A DNA stretch of 64,000 bases from Mycolicibacterium aromaticivorans JS19b1 = JCM 16368 (GCF_000559085.1 NZ_JALN02000001.1:5270001-5334000); one strand, 5' to 3'; counted from the stretch's first letter, positions 8,168-17,465 are shown. Notes: generated by a model not told the origin, from the sequence alone. A program made the numbers and translations.

Positions 8168-8599
8168 TCAGGCGGTCTTGCTCAACAGGGGAAGCAGCAG
8201 GCGACGACGGTTGAGGACCGCGTCGTCGAACTCATGCTCGGCCTCGGCGACCGAACCTACGACCGGGAACACGACATCGCTGTCCCTGCGCAGCCGGCGG
8301 TTCACCGCGTCGCTGCCGACCACTGCCCATTCCACACCGGCGGCGGCGCAGACATCGTCGATATCACACAGCAACCGGATCGCCTGCGGAGTAAACGAGC
8401 TCACACCGGACAGGTCCAGAACGAACGGCTTCTCAGCGAGGACCAGCCGCTTGGCGCATTCGGTGACCCGGTCGACGTTCACCGAATCGATCCGTCCGCT
8501 GACCGCGACAACCGTTGCCATGTGCCGAGAGTGTGCTCGAACGTGGGCGCCCTCATAGTCGACAGCGGGGTTGCCGTATCGCGACGTGAAGCTCGTCAT
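8168..8599 (-). CDS. STAS-domain protein (anti-sigma-factor-antagonist-like)
   Basis: A 143-residue single STAS domain: VVAVSGRIDSVNVDRVTECAKRL and FVLDLSGVSSFTPQAIRLL. STAS proteins usually bind anti-sigma kinases and are switched by phosphorylation of a Ser in a DSxG loop. Here the loop reads FTPQAI, so the canonical phosphorylatable Ser is absent and a different mode of control is likely. I chose the ATG at 8599, preceded by GAGG; the frame is open for 21 more codons. No cognate kinase or sigma factor is adjacent. Confidence 0.78.
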   Translation of the reverse strand: MTSFTSRYGNPAVDYEGAHVRAHSRHMATVVAVSGRIDSVNVDRVTECAKRLVLAEKPFVLDLSGVSSFTPQAIRLLCDIDDVCAAAGVEWAVVGSDAVNRRLRRDSDVVFPVVGSVAEAEHEFDDAVLNRRRLLLPLLSKTA

Positions 8600-8769
8600 G
8601 GGTGCCTCATTTCGGTCCTGTTGCCTGTGTGACGGGGTGTAGACCGCCTCAACTTGACCCAAACGTTATGCCGCAAATTTAAGGTCACCGGGAGCAGTGG
8701 CTAAATCCTTGTTAAGAACCCAACTTTCGGATCCATCCCCGAAATCGGGCAACGTCGGCCACGTGACGG

Positions 8770-9732
8770 CTACCGGAGAGCGGGCAGAACATCATCCGTA
8801 AGCAGGGTTACGGACTTCCACGCTTCCTCCACCGGCATGCCGCCAACCAGCGGATGCATCACGATCGGGCCGTAGTTTGCCGATCCCCGCACCTCGTCGA
8901 TCAGCTGGTCGGGGGTGAGGAACCGGTATCTGCCGGAGGCCCGGACCTCAGCCAGGGTCTGGACACCCGGCAGGTGCATGGACGACCGCGACGGGTCGTC
9001 GGACCACGCCCCGTAGGTGACCGCCTCCCACAGAATGTGGCTACCGAGTTCGGCCCACGCCCGCTCGGGATCTTCGTGCAGATAGATCATTCCGCGGTTG
9101 ACCGCGGGCGGCATGAGGACGAACGGCTGAAGGCCGGCCTCCCGGCACAGCTCGGAGTAGTACTCCGCGAGGTCGGGCCGATGGTCGGGCAGGCTCAGCG
9201 GCAGACCGAACCGCACCGCCCGGCGGACGGTGGCCCGAACGCCACCGCCGACATAGAGCGGAGGGTGCGGCTTCGTCCACGTGCCCGACACGACGCCGGT
9301 GCCTCCGGTCCAGGCAGCCAGCATGGTCTCCAGCGACTGATCCATGAGTTCGCCGCGCCGGCCGAAGTCCACCCCGAGGGCCCGGTACTCCTCTTCCCGG
9401 TAGCCCAGACCGACCGTGGTGTGCAACCGGCCGCGGCTCATGGCATCGACGAGCGCGATGTCCTCGGCCATGCGCACGGGGTTCCACAGTGGTCCCAGCG
9501 CGCAGTCGATGCTCGCGAAGATGTTGGCCGTGCGGGCCAGAAACATCCCCGCGATCATCACCGGATTGCAGCTCCAGCCGTGGCCGGTGACGTGGTGTTC
9601 GTCGACGCTGATCGCGGCGATTCCGTGCCGATCACCGAACTGCGCCAACTCCATTGCAGCCGAAAGCAATTCACCCTGGACGCCCGGATCTCCTCCTGGA
9701 GAGGCGAAATTGAAGCGGAGAATTGCAAGCAT
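8770..9732 (-). CDS. LLM-class (luciferase-like) flavin-dependent oxidoreductase
   Basis: A 320-residue barrel protein: MLAILRFNFASPGGDPG, IAAISVDEHHVTGHGWSCNP, VDAMSRGRLHTTVGLGYREEEYRALGVDF. The last is a strong LLM-family signature. These enzymes use FMN or, often in mycobacteria, F420. The ATG at 9732 is preceded at six bases by TACAGT (9739-9744, minus strand), supporting this start over the in-frame ATG at 9762. Substrate unknown. Confidence 0.87.
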   Translation of the reverse strand: MLAILRFNFASPGGDPGVQGELLSAAMELAQFGDRHGIAAISVDEHHVTGHGWSCNPVMIAGMFLARTANIFASIDCALGPLWNPVRMAEDIALVDAMSRGRLHTTVGLGYREEEYRALGVDFGRRGELMDQSLETMLAAWTGGTGVVSGTWTKPHPPLYVGGGVRATVRRAVRFGLPLSLPDHRPDLAEYYSELCREAGLQPFVLMPPAVNRGMIYLHEDPERAWAELGSHILWEAVTYGAWSDDPSRSSMHLPGVQTLAEVRASGRYRFLTPDQLIDEVRGSANYGPIVMHPLVGGMPVEEAWKSVTLLTDDVLPALR

Positions 9733-9844
9733 CTGAGCACTGTATTGCCGTGATTGCGCCAAACTCGATGCGAACTGGTCACGATTTGGCCGCTGTGCTC
9801 GGTCGCCGGAAAGGACTGTCGGCGGCCGTCGCTACGGTGACGGC

Positions 9845-10435
9845 GTGCGCGAGGGCTCGGCCGCGGTGACGACGGCATTGCAGTGGCTGGGACTGTGGGT
9901 GGTCGCGACCGCGCTGTTGGGCTTCGTCGGCATGCTCAACAGCCTGGGGTGGGTGTTGGCCGCGCTGAGCGCGGTGGCGGTCGCGGTGAGCGCGTGGCGC
10001 GCACTGCTGGCCTGGCTGGATCACCGTCGAGATCTCCGGCGCGATGCGCTCTACCGAGCCACCGGGCAGGCTGCCGTCGACGCCATGACCGGTATCGAGT
10101 TCGAGCAGTACGTGGCCGCGGTGCTGCGAGGCCACGGCTATGCGGTCGAAATCACTAGGGCCACTGGTGATTTCGGTGTGGATCTGATCGCGACCCGCGA
10201 CGACATCCGCACCGCGGTGCAATGCAAGCGGCAGAGCCGGGTGGTCAACGGCTCCGCTGTCCAGCAGGTCGTCGCAGGCGCGGCCGTCCATGACTGCACG
10301 GCGACCATGGTGGTGTCCAATCACCGGTACACCAGGGCCGCTCAGCAACTCGCCGACGTCCACGGCTGCGTGCTGGTCGACCGCACCCGCCTGGCGCGGA
10401 TGTCGCGGGCTCAGCCGATGAACCGGTCCCGGTAG
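9845..10435 (+). CDS. Membrane-anchored Mrr-like restriction endonuclease-fold protein
   Basis: A 196-residue protein. Two hydrophobic helices (residues 8-30 and 35-57) precede a Mrr_cat nuclease domain: MTGIEFEQYVAAVLRGHGY, then GDFGVDLIA with Asp113, then VQCKRQ with Gln126-x-Lys128, the D...QxK active site. Such N-terminally anchored Mrr domains are known in bacteria, but their DNA target and role are unclear. TACGGT (9833-9838) lies six bases before the GTG start. The gene ends inside the convergent sulfotransferase gene (25-base overlap). No methyltransferase partner is nearby. Confidence 0.82.
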   Translation: MREGSAAVTTALQWLGLWVVATALLGFVGMLNSLGWVLAALSAVAVAVSAWRALLAWLDHRRDLRRDALYRATGQAAVDAMTGIEFEQYVAAVLRGHGYAVEITRATGDFGVDLIATRDDIRTAVQCKRQSRVVNGSAVQQVVAGAAVHDCTATMVVSNHRYTRAAQQLADVHGCVLVDRTRLARMSRAQPMNRSR

Positions 10436-11655
10436 GCGCCGAGCCGCTCGGCGACCTCACCCGCGTCGAGTCCCACGTCGGCGAGGTCGTAGATCACCTC
10501 GCCGTGGCGGCCGCGGGGATGCTCGGCGATGAAGTCGGCCATGGCCGCCCGCACCTCGTCGTCGAACGGCTGATCGGCCACCGCGTAGATCGCCGCCAGG
10601 GTGCCCTGCTCGTCGGCCATGAAGTCGGTGAACCGCACGTCGGTCGACTGATCGGCCGGGAGCACGTCGCGGTCGCGCAGGCAGCCGCTGAACAGGTCGT
10701 CGGCCCGGTCGAGCCAGTACCGCGCGATCATCACCGGATCCGGCTGGGCGCTGGCCATCCGCGAGGCGTAGGCGATCATGGTGACCATCGACCGCGTCAC
10801 CTCGACCGGATCCCGATGCGTCACAACGAAAGTCGCGTCGGGAAAGGTGGCGTACAGGGTGGGGAACTGCTCGAGGTGTTGCGGCGACTTCAGCACCCAC
10901 CGGGTGCCGCCACGCAGCCACTGCATGGCCTGCAGCTGACGCTTGAGGTAGGCGTACGACGGCCCCTGGTCATGGGATTTGTAGTGCGCGGCGAACGACG
11001 GCAGAGAGTAGGTGGTCTCGAACAGCATGCCGGAGATGTCGTTGGCCAGCAGCTGGATCTCCTCGTGCGCATGGTCGACGGTCATGTCGTGCATCCGCTT
11101 GAACTCCGGCATCATCGTCTCGATCAGGTCGAGTCCCGCCGTACAGCGGTCGCGCCGTGCCTGGTCCTCTTCACCGGGAGCGGGGAAGGGTTCCAGGCTC
11201 TCCCAGTAGGGCAGATACCGCATGTTCGGGTCGGCGGCGATCAGGTTGTGCAGGTGGGTAGTGCCGGTGCGGGGCAGCCCGCAGATGATGATCGGCCGGG
11301 CGATCTCGATGTCCTCGATCTCGGGGTGCTCGGCGATCAGCGCCTCCAGCCGCAGCCGGTTGACCAGATTGCCGACCAGCTGCTCGAAGACCACGGCCAC
11401 CCCGACGTCGGAGAGCCCGGCCTCCTCGCGCAGGGACGCGGTCAAGACGTCCAGTCGTTCCCGGAAGCTGTCGTCACCCCACCCGGTCAGCCCGGTGCGT
11501 TCGGTTGCCGTGTCCAGCAACGCCTTTGAGGTCAGCTCGAGGATGGATCCGTAACCGGCGAGCGCGTCCCGGATCGGCTGGGCGGCCTCGGGGAACACCG
11601 GCTGCGCCAGGTCGGTCAACCTGATCGGCTGGGGGCGCTGCACGTCGGCGGTCAT
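10411..11655 (-). CDS. Sulfotransferase family protein
   Basis: A 414-residue protein with the PAPS 5'-phosphate loop PIIICGLPRTGTTHLHNLI and the 3'-phosphate motif FVVTHRDPVEVTRSMV. It belongs to the large mycobacterial sulfotransferase group that may act on lipids or sterols. The start ATG overlaps the stop of the upstream DUF1214 gene by four bases, so it is co-transcribed with that gene and the TetR regulator. Some members of this group are annotated from fold alone, so the transferred group is an inference. Confidence 0.88.
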   Translation of the reverse strand: MTADVQRPQPIRLTDLAQPVFPEAAQPIRDALAGYGSILELTSKALLDTATERTGLTGWGDDSFRERLDVLTASLREEAGLSDVGVAVVFEQLVGNLVNRLRLEALIAEHPEIEDIEIARPIIICGLPRTGTTHLHNLIAADPNMRYLPYWESLEPFPAPGEEDQARRDRCTAGLDLIETMMPEFKRMHDMTVDHAHEEIQLLANDISGMLFETTYSLPSFAAHYKSHDQGPSYAYLKRQLQAMQWLRGGTRWVLKSPQHLEQFPTLYATFPDATFVVTHRDPVEVTRSMVTMIAYASRMASAQPDPVMIARYWLDRADDLFSGCLRDRDVLPADQSTDVRFTDFMADEQGTLAAIYAVADQPFDDEVRAAMADFIAEHPRGRHGEVIYDLADVGLDAGEVAERLGAYRDRFIG

Positions 11656-12731
11656 GCCAGACCCCCGGCGACCTGAGTGACGTCGACGACCCGGCAGGTA
11701 GGCCGTTTCGGGGTTTCCTCGGGCAGGAACCAGCGCAGCCAGATCAGGCCCTTGGTGCGCCCCGCCGTCGACACCCAGTTGGGGTGGCCGGGATCGGTGT
11801 CGCTCACCACGATTCGCCAAGACCCGTCGGGCTCGTAGGTGACGTGCGCGCCGTTGATCGTGACCCGCTCGTAGGTGTAGTCGTAGGTGTGCAGGAACGG
11901 ATTCCACAGGCACAGATTCCAGAACACGCACTCCGGCGACGTGCCGTCGATGATCAGTGCCTGGCCGGGCTGCAGCTCGTAGGCGCCCATCGCGTACGCC
12001 GCGTCGCCGGCGGCCCACCCGTAGGTCTGCTGCGGAACCGGGTAGGGCTCGGCGATCTCGTTGGCCGGCTCGACCTTGGTGGGGATGAACGAGTACTGCT
12101 CGGCAAGCCAGGTCCGCGCGGCGCGCAGCCGGCGGACCAGATCGGCGCGATCGTCCTGCTTGCGGGCCGGGGGATCGATGGCCTCGATCTTCCACTGCGC
12201 CCGGCGATCGGTCTCGGGGTTGTCCAGGTAATCGCGGGTCAGTGCGACGACGGCGTCGTCCTCCAGCTCGAGCCACGCACCCGCTTGCGGGTCAGGGCTG
12301 ATGGTGAAGTCGAAGTTGCCGTCGGCGTCGAACTGCAGGGAACGGTCGTTCAGCGTTCCGACGATGCGGTTGCTGTAGTGGCCGTCGTCGGGTCCGCCGT
12401 AGACGGTGATCGACAGGTAGACCGAATCGCCCCGGTTGCCGGTCACCCGGTAGGTGCGGGTGGGGTCGATCGGCGCCAGTTGATAGAACGCGTCCGAGTT
12501 GTCGCCGCCCCACCGCTGATAGGGGCCGATCACGTCGACGAACCGCGGATTGTCCTTGTCGCCCCAGACATAGGTGTCGACGGCGACGCGCAGCAGGCTG
12601 AACGTGAGCCGATACCCGTCGAGGATGTCGGCTTCCGGCAGTGGTGGGTCGCTGGCCAGGAACTTGCGTTCGATCCCGCCGAGTTCGTCGAGCAACTCGT
12701 GGAAAGCGGTCGACAATTCATCGTCTGCCAT
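11652..12731 (-). CDS. DUF1214 domain protein
   Basis: A 359-residue protein without signal peptide. The C-terminal half carries the DUF1214 pattern: QTYGWAAGDAAYAMGAYELQPGQALIIDG, ECVFWNLCLWNPFLHTYDY and GLIWLRWFLPEETPKRPTCRVVDV. DUF1214/DUF1254 proteins are frequent in mycobacteria and of unproven function. The ATG at 12731 is placed about six bases after AAAAGGA; an ATG at 12737 overlaps the TetR stop. It is the middle gene of a TetR / DUF1214 / sulfotransferase operon. Confidence 0.85.
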   Translation of the reverse strand: MADDELSTAFHELLDELGGIERKFLASDPPLPEADILDGYRLTFSLLRVAVDTYVWGDKDNPRFVDVIGPYQRWGGDNSDAFYQLAPIDPTRTYRVTGNRGDSVYLSITVYGGPDDGHYSNRIVGTLNDRSLQFDADGNFDFTISPDPQAGAWLELEDDAVVALTRDYLDNPETDRRAQWKIEAIDPPARKQDDRADLVRRLRAARTWLAEQYSFIPTKVEPANEIAEPYPVPQQTYGWAAGDAAYAMGAYELQPGQALIIDGTSPECVFWNLCLWNPFLHTYDYTYERVTINGAHVTYEPDGSWRIVVSDTDPGHPNWVSTAGRTKGLIWLRWFLPEETPKRPTCRVVDVTQVAGGLA

Positions 12732-12733
12732 GT

Positions 12734-13357
12734 TCATTCCTTTTCTCGTGTCTGGGCGCCGTGCATGACCAGAGAGCAGAGGGTGTCGACCAGGTGGTCG
12801 GTGCCGGCGCGCCCGTCGACGAGGGCGCCGTAGAACGTGGTGCCGACGAGCACGTTGAACAATGTGTCGGTGTCGACGTCGGCGCGCACCACCCCTTGGC
12901 CGGCGGCGGTCCGAACCAACGCGGCGAGCTCGGCCCGAATCTTGTCGTCGAGCAATTGCTGTGTGCGGATGTGCAATTCGGAGTCTCGGCGCCGTTCGGC
13001 GAGGATGCCCAACGTCGCGGCCGCGACCACCGGCTCGCGCCAGAAGGCCACCGCGCCGCGAACGAATTCCCGCAGATCGGTCTCGAAGTCGCCCGACCGC
13101 TGCAGTTCGGCTGTGCCGCCGTCGATTCCGAACGCCGCTTCGAAGACGACATGGGCCTTGGACGGCCAACGGCGATAGATGGTCGGGCGGCTGACGCCGG
13201 CGGCCCGCGCGATCGACTCCATGGTCACCTGGTCGTAGCCGACGTCGGTGAGCAATCGGCGGGTGGCCGCCATGATCGCGGCGTCGGTGCGCGGGTCCCG
13301 CGGCCGGCCTCGCACCGGCTCCGGCACTGCCGCCACATTGCGATCGGGAGCCGTCAT
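12734..13357 (-). CDS. TetR/AcrR family regulator
   Basis: A 207-residue protein. Residues 22-68 are a TetR DNA-binding domain (DAAIMAATRRLLTDVGYDQVTMESIARAAGVSRPTIYRRWPSK); the rest is a helical ligand domain. It is the first gene of an operon with the DUF1214 and sulfotransferase genes, and a perfect palindrome lies just upstream, so it probably represses its own operon. CATAAT (minus strand, 13363-13368) five bases before the ATG is a likely -10 box. The effector is unknown but may be the lipid or sterol handled by the operon. Confidence 0.92.
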   Translation of the reverse strand: MTAPDRNVAAVPEPVRGRPRDPRTDAAIMAATRRLLTDVGYDQVTMESIARAAGVSRPTIYRRWPSKAHVVFEAAFGIDGGTAELQRSGDFETDLREFVRGAVAFWREPVVAAATLGILAERRRDSELHIRTQQLLDDKIRAELAALVRTAAGQGVVRADVDTDTLFNVLVGTTFYGALVDGRAGTDHLVDTLCSLVMHGAQTREKE

Positions 13358-13372
13358 CGATGATTATGTTCC

Positions 13373-13387
13373 GTTACGTCACGTAAC
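13373..13387. promoter_or_regulatory. TetR operator candidate, perfect 7-1-7 palindrome
   Basis: GTTACGT-C-ACGTAAC is a perfect inverted repeat. It lies 15 bases upstream of the TetR start and only four bases upstream of the putative -10 CATAAT box, so it covers the spacer. This is the usual place for an autorepressing TetR protein. Confidence 0.75.
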
Positions 13388-13483
13388 CTGTCAACAAAGT
13401 ATGACGTCGGGATTGAACCGGTTCACCTCCGGGAATCGTGCTTAGACAATGAATGCGCCCCGACAGCCAGGAGGTCATGCGCC

Positions 13484-13972
13484 ATGAAACTCATGCTTCG
13501 AGCGCTGGCCGTGGTGCTGTCCGCGCTGAGCATCGCGGTCGCGGCGCCGCCGACGGCCGGCGCCGACGACCAGCTGGCGTTCACCGGCACGACGCTGAGC
13601 GGCGCGCCATTCAACGGCGCGAGCCTGCAGGGCAAGCCGGCGGTCCTCTGGTTCTGGACGCCGTGGTGCCCGTTCTGCAACGCCGAAGCCCCCAACGTCA
13701 GCCAGGTCGCCGCGGCCAATCCCAAGGTGACCTTCGTCGGCGTCGCCGCGCGTTCCGATGCCGGGCAGATGCAGGCCTTCGTGTCGAAGTACAACCTGAA
13801 CTTCACCAACCTCAACGACGCCGACGGATCCATCTGGGCGCGGTTCAACGTGCCATGGCAGCCCGCGTATGTGTTCCTGCGTCCCGACGGCTCGTCCACG
13901 TTCGTCAACAACCCCACCTCGGCGATGTCGGAGCAGGAGCTCAGCGACCGAGTGCACGCGCTGGTGTCCTGA
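13484..13972 (+). CDS. mpt53: Secreted thioredoxin-like disulfide oxidoreductase, MPT53 homologue
   Basis: A 162-residue protein with a signal peptide (MKLMLRALAVVLSALSIAVAA...AGA) and a thioredoxin domain with active site FWTPWCPFCNAEAP. The segments KYNLNFTNLNDADG and FNVPWQPAYVFLRPDG match what I recall of M. tuberculosis MPT53 (Rv2878c), a secreted DsbE-like protein that oxidises thiols of exported proteins. The CcdA-like membrane partner follows 11 bases downstream, as in M. tuberculosis. GCCAGGAGG precedes the ATG. Confidence 0.93.
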   Translation: MKLMLRALAVVLSALSIAVAAPPTAGADDQLAFTGTTLSGAPFNGASLQGKPAVLWFWTPWCPFCNAEAPNVSQVAAANPKVTFVGVAARSDAGQMQAFVSKYNLNFTNLNDADGSIWARFNVPWQPAYVFLRPDGSSTFVNNPTSAMSEQELSDRVHALVS

Positions 13973-13983
13973 GCTTTCGAAAA

Positions 13984-14841
13984 GTGAATGCCAATCTGAC
14001 CGGCCTGGCGCTGGCCGCGGGGATGGTGGCTGCGCTCAACCCGTGCGGGTTCGCGATGCTGCCGGCCTACCTGACACTGGTGGTACGCGGAGAGGACGCC
14101 GATCCCGGCCGCATCGCTGCGGTGGGCCGTGCGCTGGCGGCGACCGCGGCGATGGCGCTGGGCTTCCTCGCGGTGTTCGGCCTGTTCGGGTTGCTGACCG
14201 TCCCGATCGCCACCGCGGTCGAGCGCTATCTGCCCTACGCGACGATCGGTATCGGGATAGTCCTTGTCGCCCTTGGTATCTGGCTGGTCGCGGGCCGGGA
14301 ATTGACCTGGGGGCCGACCGGGCCCGGCTGGCGGGGGGCGCCGACGGCACGGCTGGGATCGATGTTCGGCTACGCGGTGGGCTACGCGGTGGCGTCGCTG
14401 TCGTGCACCATCGGGCCGTTCCTCGCGGTCACCGGAGCCACGCTGCGCGCCGGTTCTGCTGTCGACGGCGTGCTCGTCTATGCCGCCTACGCCGGCGGGC
14501 TGGCCCTGGTGGTCGGTGTGCTCGCCGTCGGAATCGCCCTGACCAGTACGGCTTTGGTGGACCGGCTGCGCCGGTTGTTGCCCTACATCAATCGGATCAG
14601 CGGCATCGTGCTGATCGCGGTGGGGGCCTACGTGAGCTATTACGGCCTCTACGAGATCCGGTTGTTCAGCGCGCAGGGGGATCCGGCCGACCCGGTGATC
14701 GCCGCCGCCGGCCGGCTGCAGGGTGCGGTGGCCGGCTGGGTCTACCGCACCAGCGCCTGGACGTGGGTCGTGGTGCTGGCGGGGCTGATCGCAGCGGCGG
14801 CGGTGGTCAGGGTTCGGCGCAGCCGTCACCAGCGGCGCTGA
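13984..14841 (+). CDS. CcdA/DsbD-type membrane thiol transporter
   Basis: A 285-residue protein with about six membrane helices and the CcdA signature ALNPCGFAMLPAYL plus a second conserved Cys in SLSCTIGPFLAVTG. These two Cys shuttle reducing equivalents from cytoplasmic thioredoxin to exported thioredoxin-like proteins. The GTG at 13984 follows the MPT53 stop directly. The pair probably works together: the membrane protein would recycle MPT53. It corresponds to Rv2877c by position and pattern. Confidence 0.9.
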   Translation: MNANLTGLALAAGMVAALNPCGFAMLPAYLTLVVRGEDADPGRIAAVGRALAATAAMALGFLAVFGLFGLLTVPIATAVERYLPYATIGIGIVLVALGIWLVAGRELTWGPTGPGWRGAPTARLGSMFGYAVGYAVASLSCTIGPFLAVTGATLRAGSAVDGVLVYAAYAGGLALVVGVLAVGIALTSTALVDRLRRLLPYINRISGIVLIAVGAYVSYYGLYEIRLFSAQGDPADPVIAAAGRLQGAVAGWVYRTSAWTWVVVLAGLIAAAAVVRVRRSRHQRR

Positions 14842-14909
14842 TCGCCCGAATCCGTCCGTCGCGCGTGGATATACTCCGCAGCACGTTCGACGCAGGGAAA
14901 GGGGACGCG

Positions 14910-15224
14910 ATGAAGCGACAGTCGATGCGAACCTGGGGGGTCGCGGGAGCGGCAGTCCTGGCGCTCACCGGAGTGCCCGCCGCGATCGTGACGGTCCAGC
15001 CCGGCGGTCAGGCCCACGCCGACGTCTGCGCCAGCGCGGGCCGCCGGGTCACGGTCAGTGGGTGTGCGAACCTGTCCGACGTGATGGCGCCCTACGTGCC
15101 GCCGCCGTCGTACTACGCGCCGCTGCCGGAGGACTACCCGCCGCCACCGCCGCCACCACCGCCGCCGGTGACCGGCTGCGTGGGCTACAACGGCCGCTGG
15201 GTCAGCGCCGGCGGCTGTCGCTAG
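14910..15224 (+). CDS. Small secreted Pro-rich protein
   Basis: A 104-residue exported protein: signal segment WGVAGAAVLALTGVPAAIVTV, cleavage near AHA-DVC, then a short domain with four Cys split by a run of ten prolines. The two halves look alike in their Cys pattern: CASAGRRVTVSGC before and CVGYNGRWVSAGGC after the proline run. This suggests two copies of a small disulfide unit joined by a stiff linker. The start ATG has a strong GGAAAGGGG site. It is followed by a clear terminator. Function unknown. Confidence 0.8.
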   Translation: MKRQSMRTWGVAGAAVLALTGVPAAIVTVQPGGQAHADVCASAGRRVTVSGCANLSDVMAPYVPPPSYYAPLPEDYPPPPPPPPPPVTGCVGYNGRWVSAGGCR

Positions 15225-15246
15225 CCACACCACACACCACAACGAC

Positions 15247-15277
15247 GAAACCCCGCGGGCAGTGCCCGCGGGGTTTC
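15247..15277. terminator. Bidirectional hairpin terminator
   Basis: GAAACCCCGCGGGC / AGT / GCCCGCGGGGTTTC forms a perfect 14-bp stem with a 3-base loop. It lies between the convergent Pro-rich protein gene (stop at 15224) and katG (stop at 15294) and, being symmetrical with A and T ends, can serve both. Confidence 0.9.
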
Positions 15278-15293
15278 GCTTACGGCAACAGAT

Positions 15294-17465
15294 CTAGGTC
15301 AGGTCGTACCGGTCGGCATTCATGACCTTGACCCATGCCGCGACGAAGTCCTCGACGAACTTGCCGGCGTTGTCGTCCTGGGCGTAGACCTCGACCAGGG
15401 CGCGCAGGATCGAGTTCGAACCGAACACCAGATCGTTGGCGGTCGCCGTCCACTTGAGCGCACCGGTGGTCCGGTCGGTGCCCTCGTAGACGTTTTCGGA
15501 GTTCGCCGACGGCTTCCACTCCGTGCCCATGTCGAGCAGGTTGGTGAAGAAGTCGTTCGAGAGCACGCCGACCCGGTCGGTGAACACGCCGTGCTTGGTG
15601 CCGCCGTGGTTGGCGCCGAGCACCCGCAGCCCGCCCAGCAACACCGTCATCTCCGGAGCGGTGACACCCACCAGGTAGGCCTTCTCGATCAGCAGCTCCT
15701 CCAAGGCAGCCTTCTCGCCGGGCCGCACATAGTTGCGGAACCCGTCGGCGCGCGGCTCGAGAACCGCGAACGCCTCCACGTCGGTCTGCTCCTGCGCGGC
15801 GTCGGTGCGGCCGGGTGCGAAGTGAACGTCGATCGCATAGCCGGCCTCCTTGGCCGCCTTCTCGATCGCGGCGTTGCCGCCGAGCACGATCACGTCGGCC
15901 AGCGACACGGTCTTGCCACCTGCGGCGTTGAACTCCTGCTGGATCTTCTCCAGCACAGGAAGCACCTTGGCCAGCTCGGCGGGCTCGTTGGCCTCCCAGC
16001 TGCGCTGCGGCTCCAGCCGCAGCCGGGCGCCGTTGGCGCCGCCGCGCTTGTCGGTGTTGCGGTAGCTCGACGCCGACGCCCATGCCGTCTTGACCAGCTG
16101 CTGAACCGTCAGGCCGGACTCCAGGATCCTGGCCTTGAGCGTGGCGGCATCGGAGTCGTCGATCAGCTCACCCTGTACCGGCGGCACCGGATCCTGCCAG
16201 AGCTGCGGCTCGGCAACCCAGGGGCCCAGGTAGCGGGTGATCGGACCCAGATCGCGGTGCAGCAGCTTGTACCAGGCTTTGGCGAACGCCTCGTTGAGCT
16301 CTTCGGGGTGATCGAGCCAGCGCCGGGTGATCGCACCGAATTCCGGGTCGACCCGCATCGAGACGTCGGTGACCAGCATCGTGGGCTTGCGGTTAGGGCC
16401 GCCGAACGGATCGGGGATGATCGCCTCGGCGTCCTTGGCCTGGAACTGCCACGCCCCCGCCGGGCTCTTGACCAGCTCCCACTCGTAGCCGTAGAGGATC
16501 TCCAGGAACGAGTTGCTCCACTTGGTCGGGGTGGTGGTCCACACCACCTCCAGGCCGCTGGTGATGGTGTCGCCGGCCTTGCCCGAACCGAACGGGCACT
16601 TCCAGCCCAGACCCAGCTGCTCGATCGGGGCGCCTTCGGGCTCAGGTCCCATGCCCTCGTCCGAGCCGGCACCGTGGGTCTTGCCCAGCGTGTGCCCGCC
16701 AACGATCAGCGCCGCGGTCTCCTCGACGTTCATCGCCATCCGGCCGAAGGTTTCCTTGATATCGATGGCAGCCTTCAGCGGATCCGGATTGCCCTCCGGC
16801 CCTTCGGGATTGACGTAGATCAGACCCATGGTTGTGGCGCCGTACGGCTCTGCCAGCGTGCGCTCATCGGAGTAGCGCTTGTTGGTGCCCAACCACTCGT
16901 CTTCCTCGCCGAACAGGATCTCTTCGGGCTCCCAGATGTCGGGGCGGCCGAAGCCGAAACCGAAGGTCTTGAAGCCGGCCGACTCCAGCGCCACGTTGCC
17001 GGCGAACACCAGCAGGTCGGCCCAGGAGATCGTGTTGCCGTACTTCTTCTTCACCGGCCACAGCAGGCGGCGCGCCTTGTCCAGGTTGGCGTTGTCGGGC
17101 CAGCTGTTGAGCGGGGCGAACCGCTGCATGCCCTGACCGCCGCCACCGCGGCCGTCGAAGATGCGGTAGGTGCCCGCGGCGTGCCAGCTCATCCGGATGA
17201 ACAGGCCGGCGTAGCTGCCGTAGTCGGCGGGCCACCAGTCCTGCGAGGTGGTGATCACCGAAAGGAGGTCAGCCTTGAGCGCCTCGGGGTCGAGCTTGGC
17301 GAATTCGGTGGCGTAATCGAAGTCATCGCCGAGCGGGTTGGAGTACGGCGAGTGCGGGTGCAGCTTGGTGACGTCGACCTGATTCGGCCACCAATCCTGA
17401 TTGGTGCGGGGGCCGTGGGCTTTCGGCTCCGGCGCGTCGATGACCGGATTCTCGCTCTCGGACAC
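15294..17465 (-). CDS. katG: Catalase-peroxidase KatG
   Basis: About 723 residues. The heme pocket is intact: distal Arg91-Trp94-His95 ([12 protein letters not shown]), the Tyr217 and Met245 that form the covalent Met-Tyr-Trp adduct ([17 protein letters not shown]), and proximal His258 ([11 protein letters not shown]). The isoniazid-linked Ser region ([10 protein letters not shown]) has Ser. It destroys hydrogen peroxide and organic peroxides and activates isoniazid. I chose the GTG at 17465 because GGAAAGG lies six bases upstream; ATGs at 17480 and 17492 are alternatives. furA lies immediately upstream and should control it. Confidence 0.96.
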   Translation of the reverse strand: MSESENPVIDAPEPKAHGPRTNQDWWPNQVDVTKLHPHSPYSNPLGDDFDYATEFAKLDPEALKADLLSVITTSQDWWPADYGSYAGLFIRMSWHAAGTYRIFDGRGGGGQGMQRFAPLNSWPDNANLDKARRLLWPVKKKYGNTISWADLLVFAGNVALESAGFKTFGFGFGRPDIWEPEEILFGEEDEWLGTNKRYSDERTLAEPYGATTMGLIYVNPEGPEGNPDPLKAAIDIKETFGRMAMNVEETAALIVGGHTLGKTHGAGSDEGMGPEPEGAPIEQLGLGWKCPFGSGKAGDTITSGLEVVWTTTPTKWSNSFLEILYGYEWELVKSPAGAWQFQAKDAEAIIPDPFGGPNRKPTMLVTDVSMRVDPEFGAITRRWLDHPEELNEAFAKAWYKLLHRDLGPITRYLGPWVAEPQLWQDPVPPVQGELIDDSDAATLKARILESGLTVQQLVKTAWASASSYRNTDKRGGANGARLRLEPQRSWEANEPAELAKVLPVLEKIQQEFNAAGGKTVSLADVIVLGGNAAIEKAAKEAGYAIDVHFAPGRTDAAQEQTDVEAFAVLEPRADGFRNYVRPGEKAALEELLIEKAYLVGVTAPEMTVLLGGLRVLGANHGGTKHGVFTDRVGVLSNDFFTNLLDMGTEWKPSANSENVYEGTDRTTGALKWTATANDLVFGSNSILRALVEVYAQDDNAGKFVEDFVAAWVKVMNADRYDLT

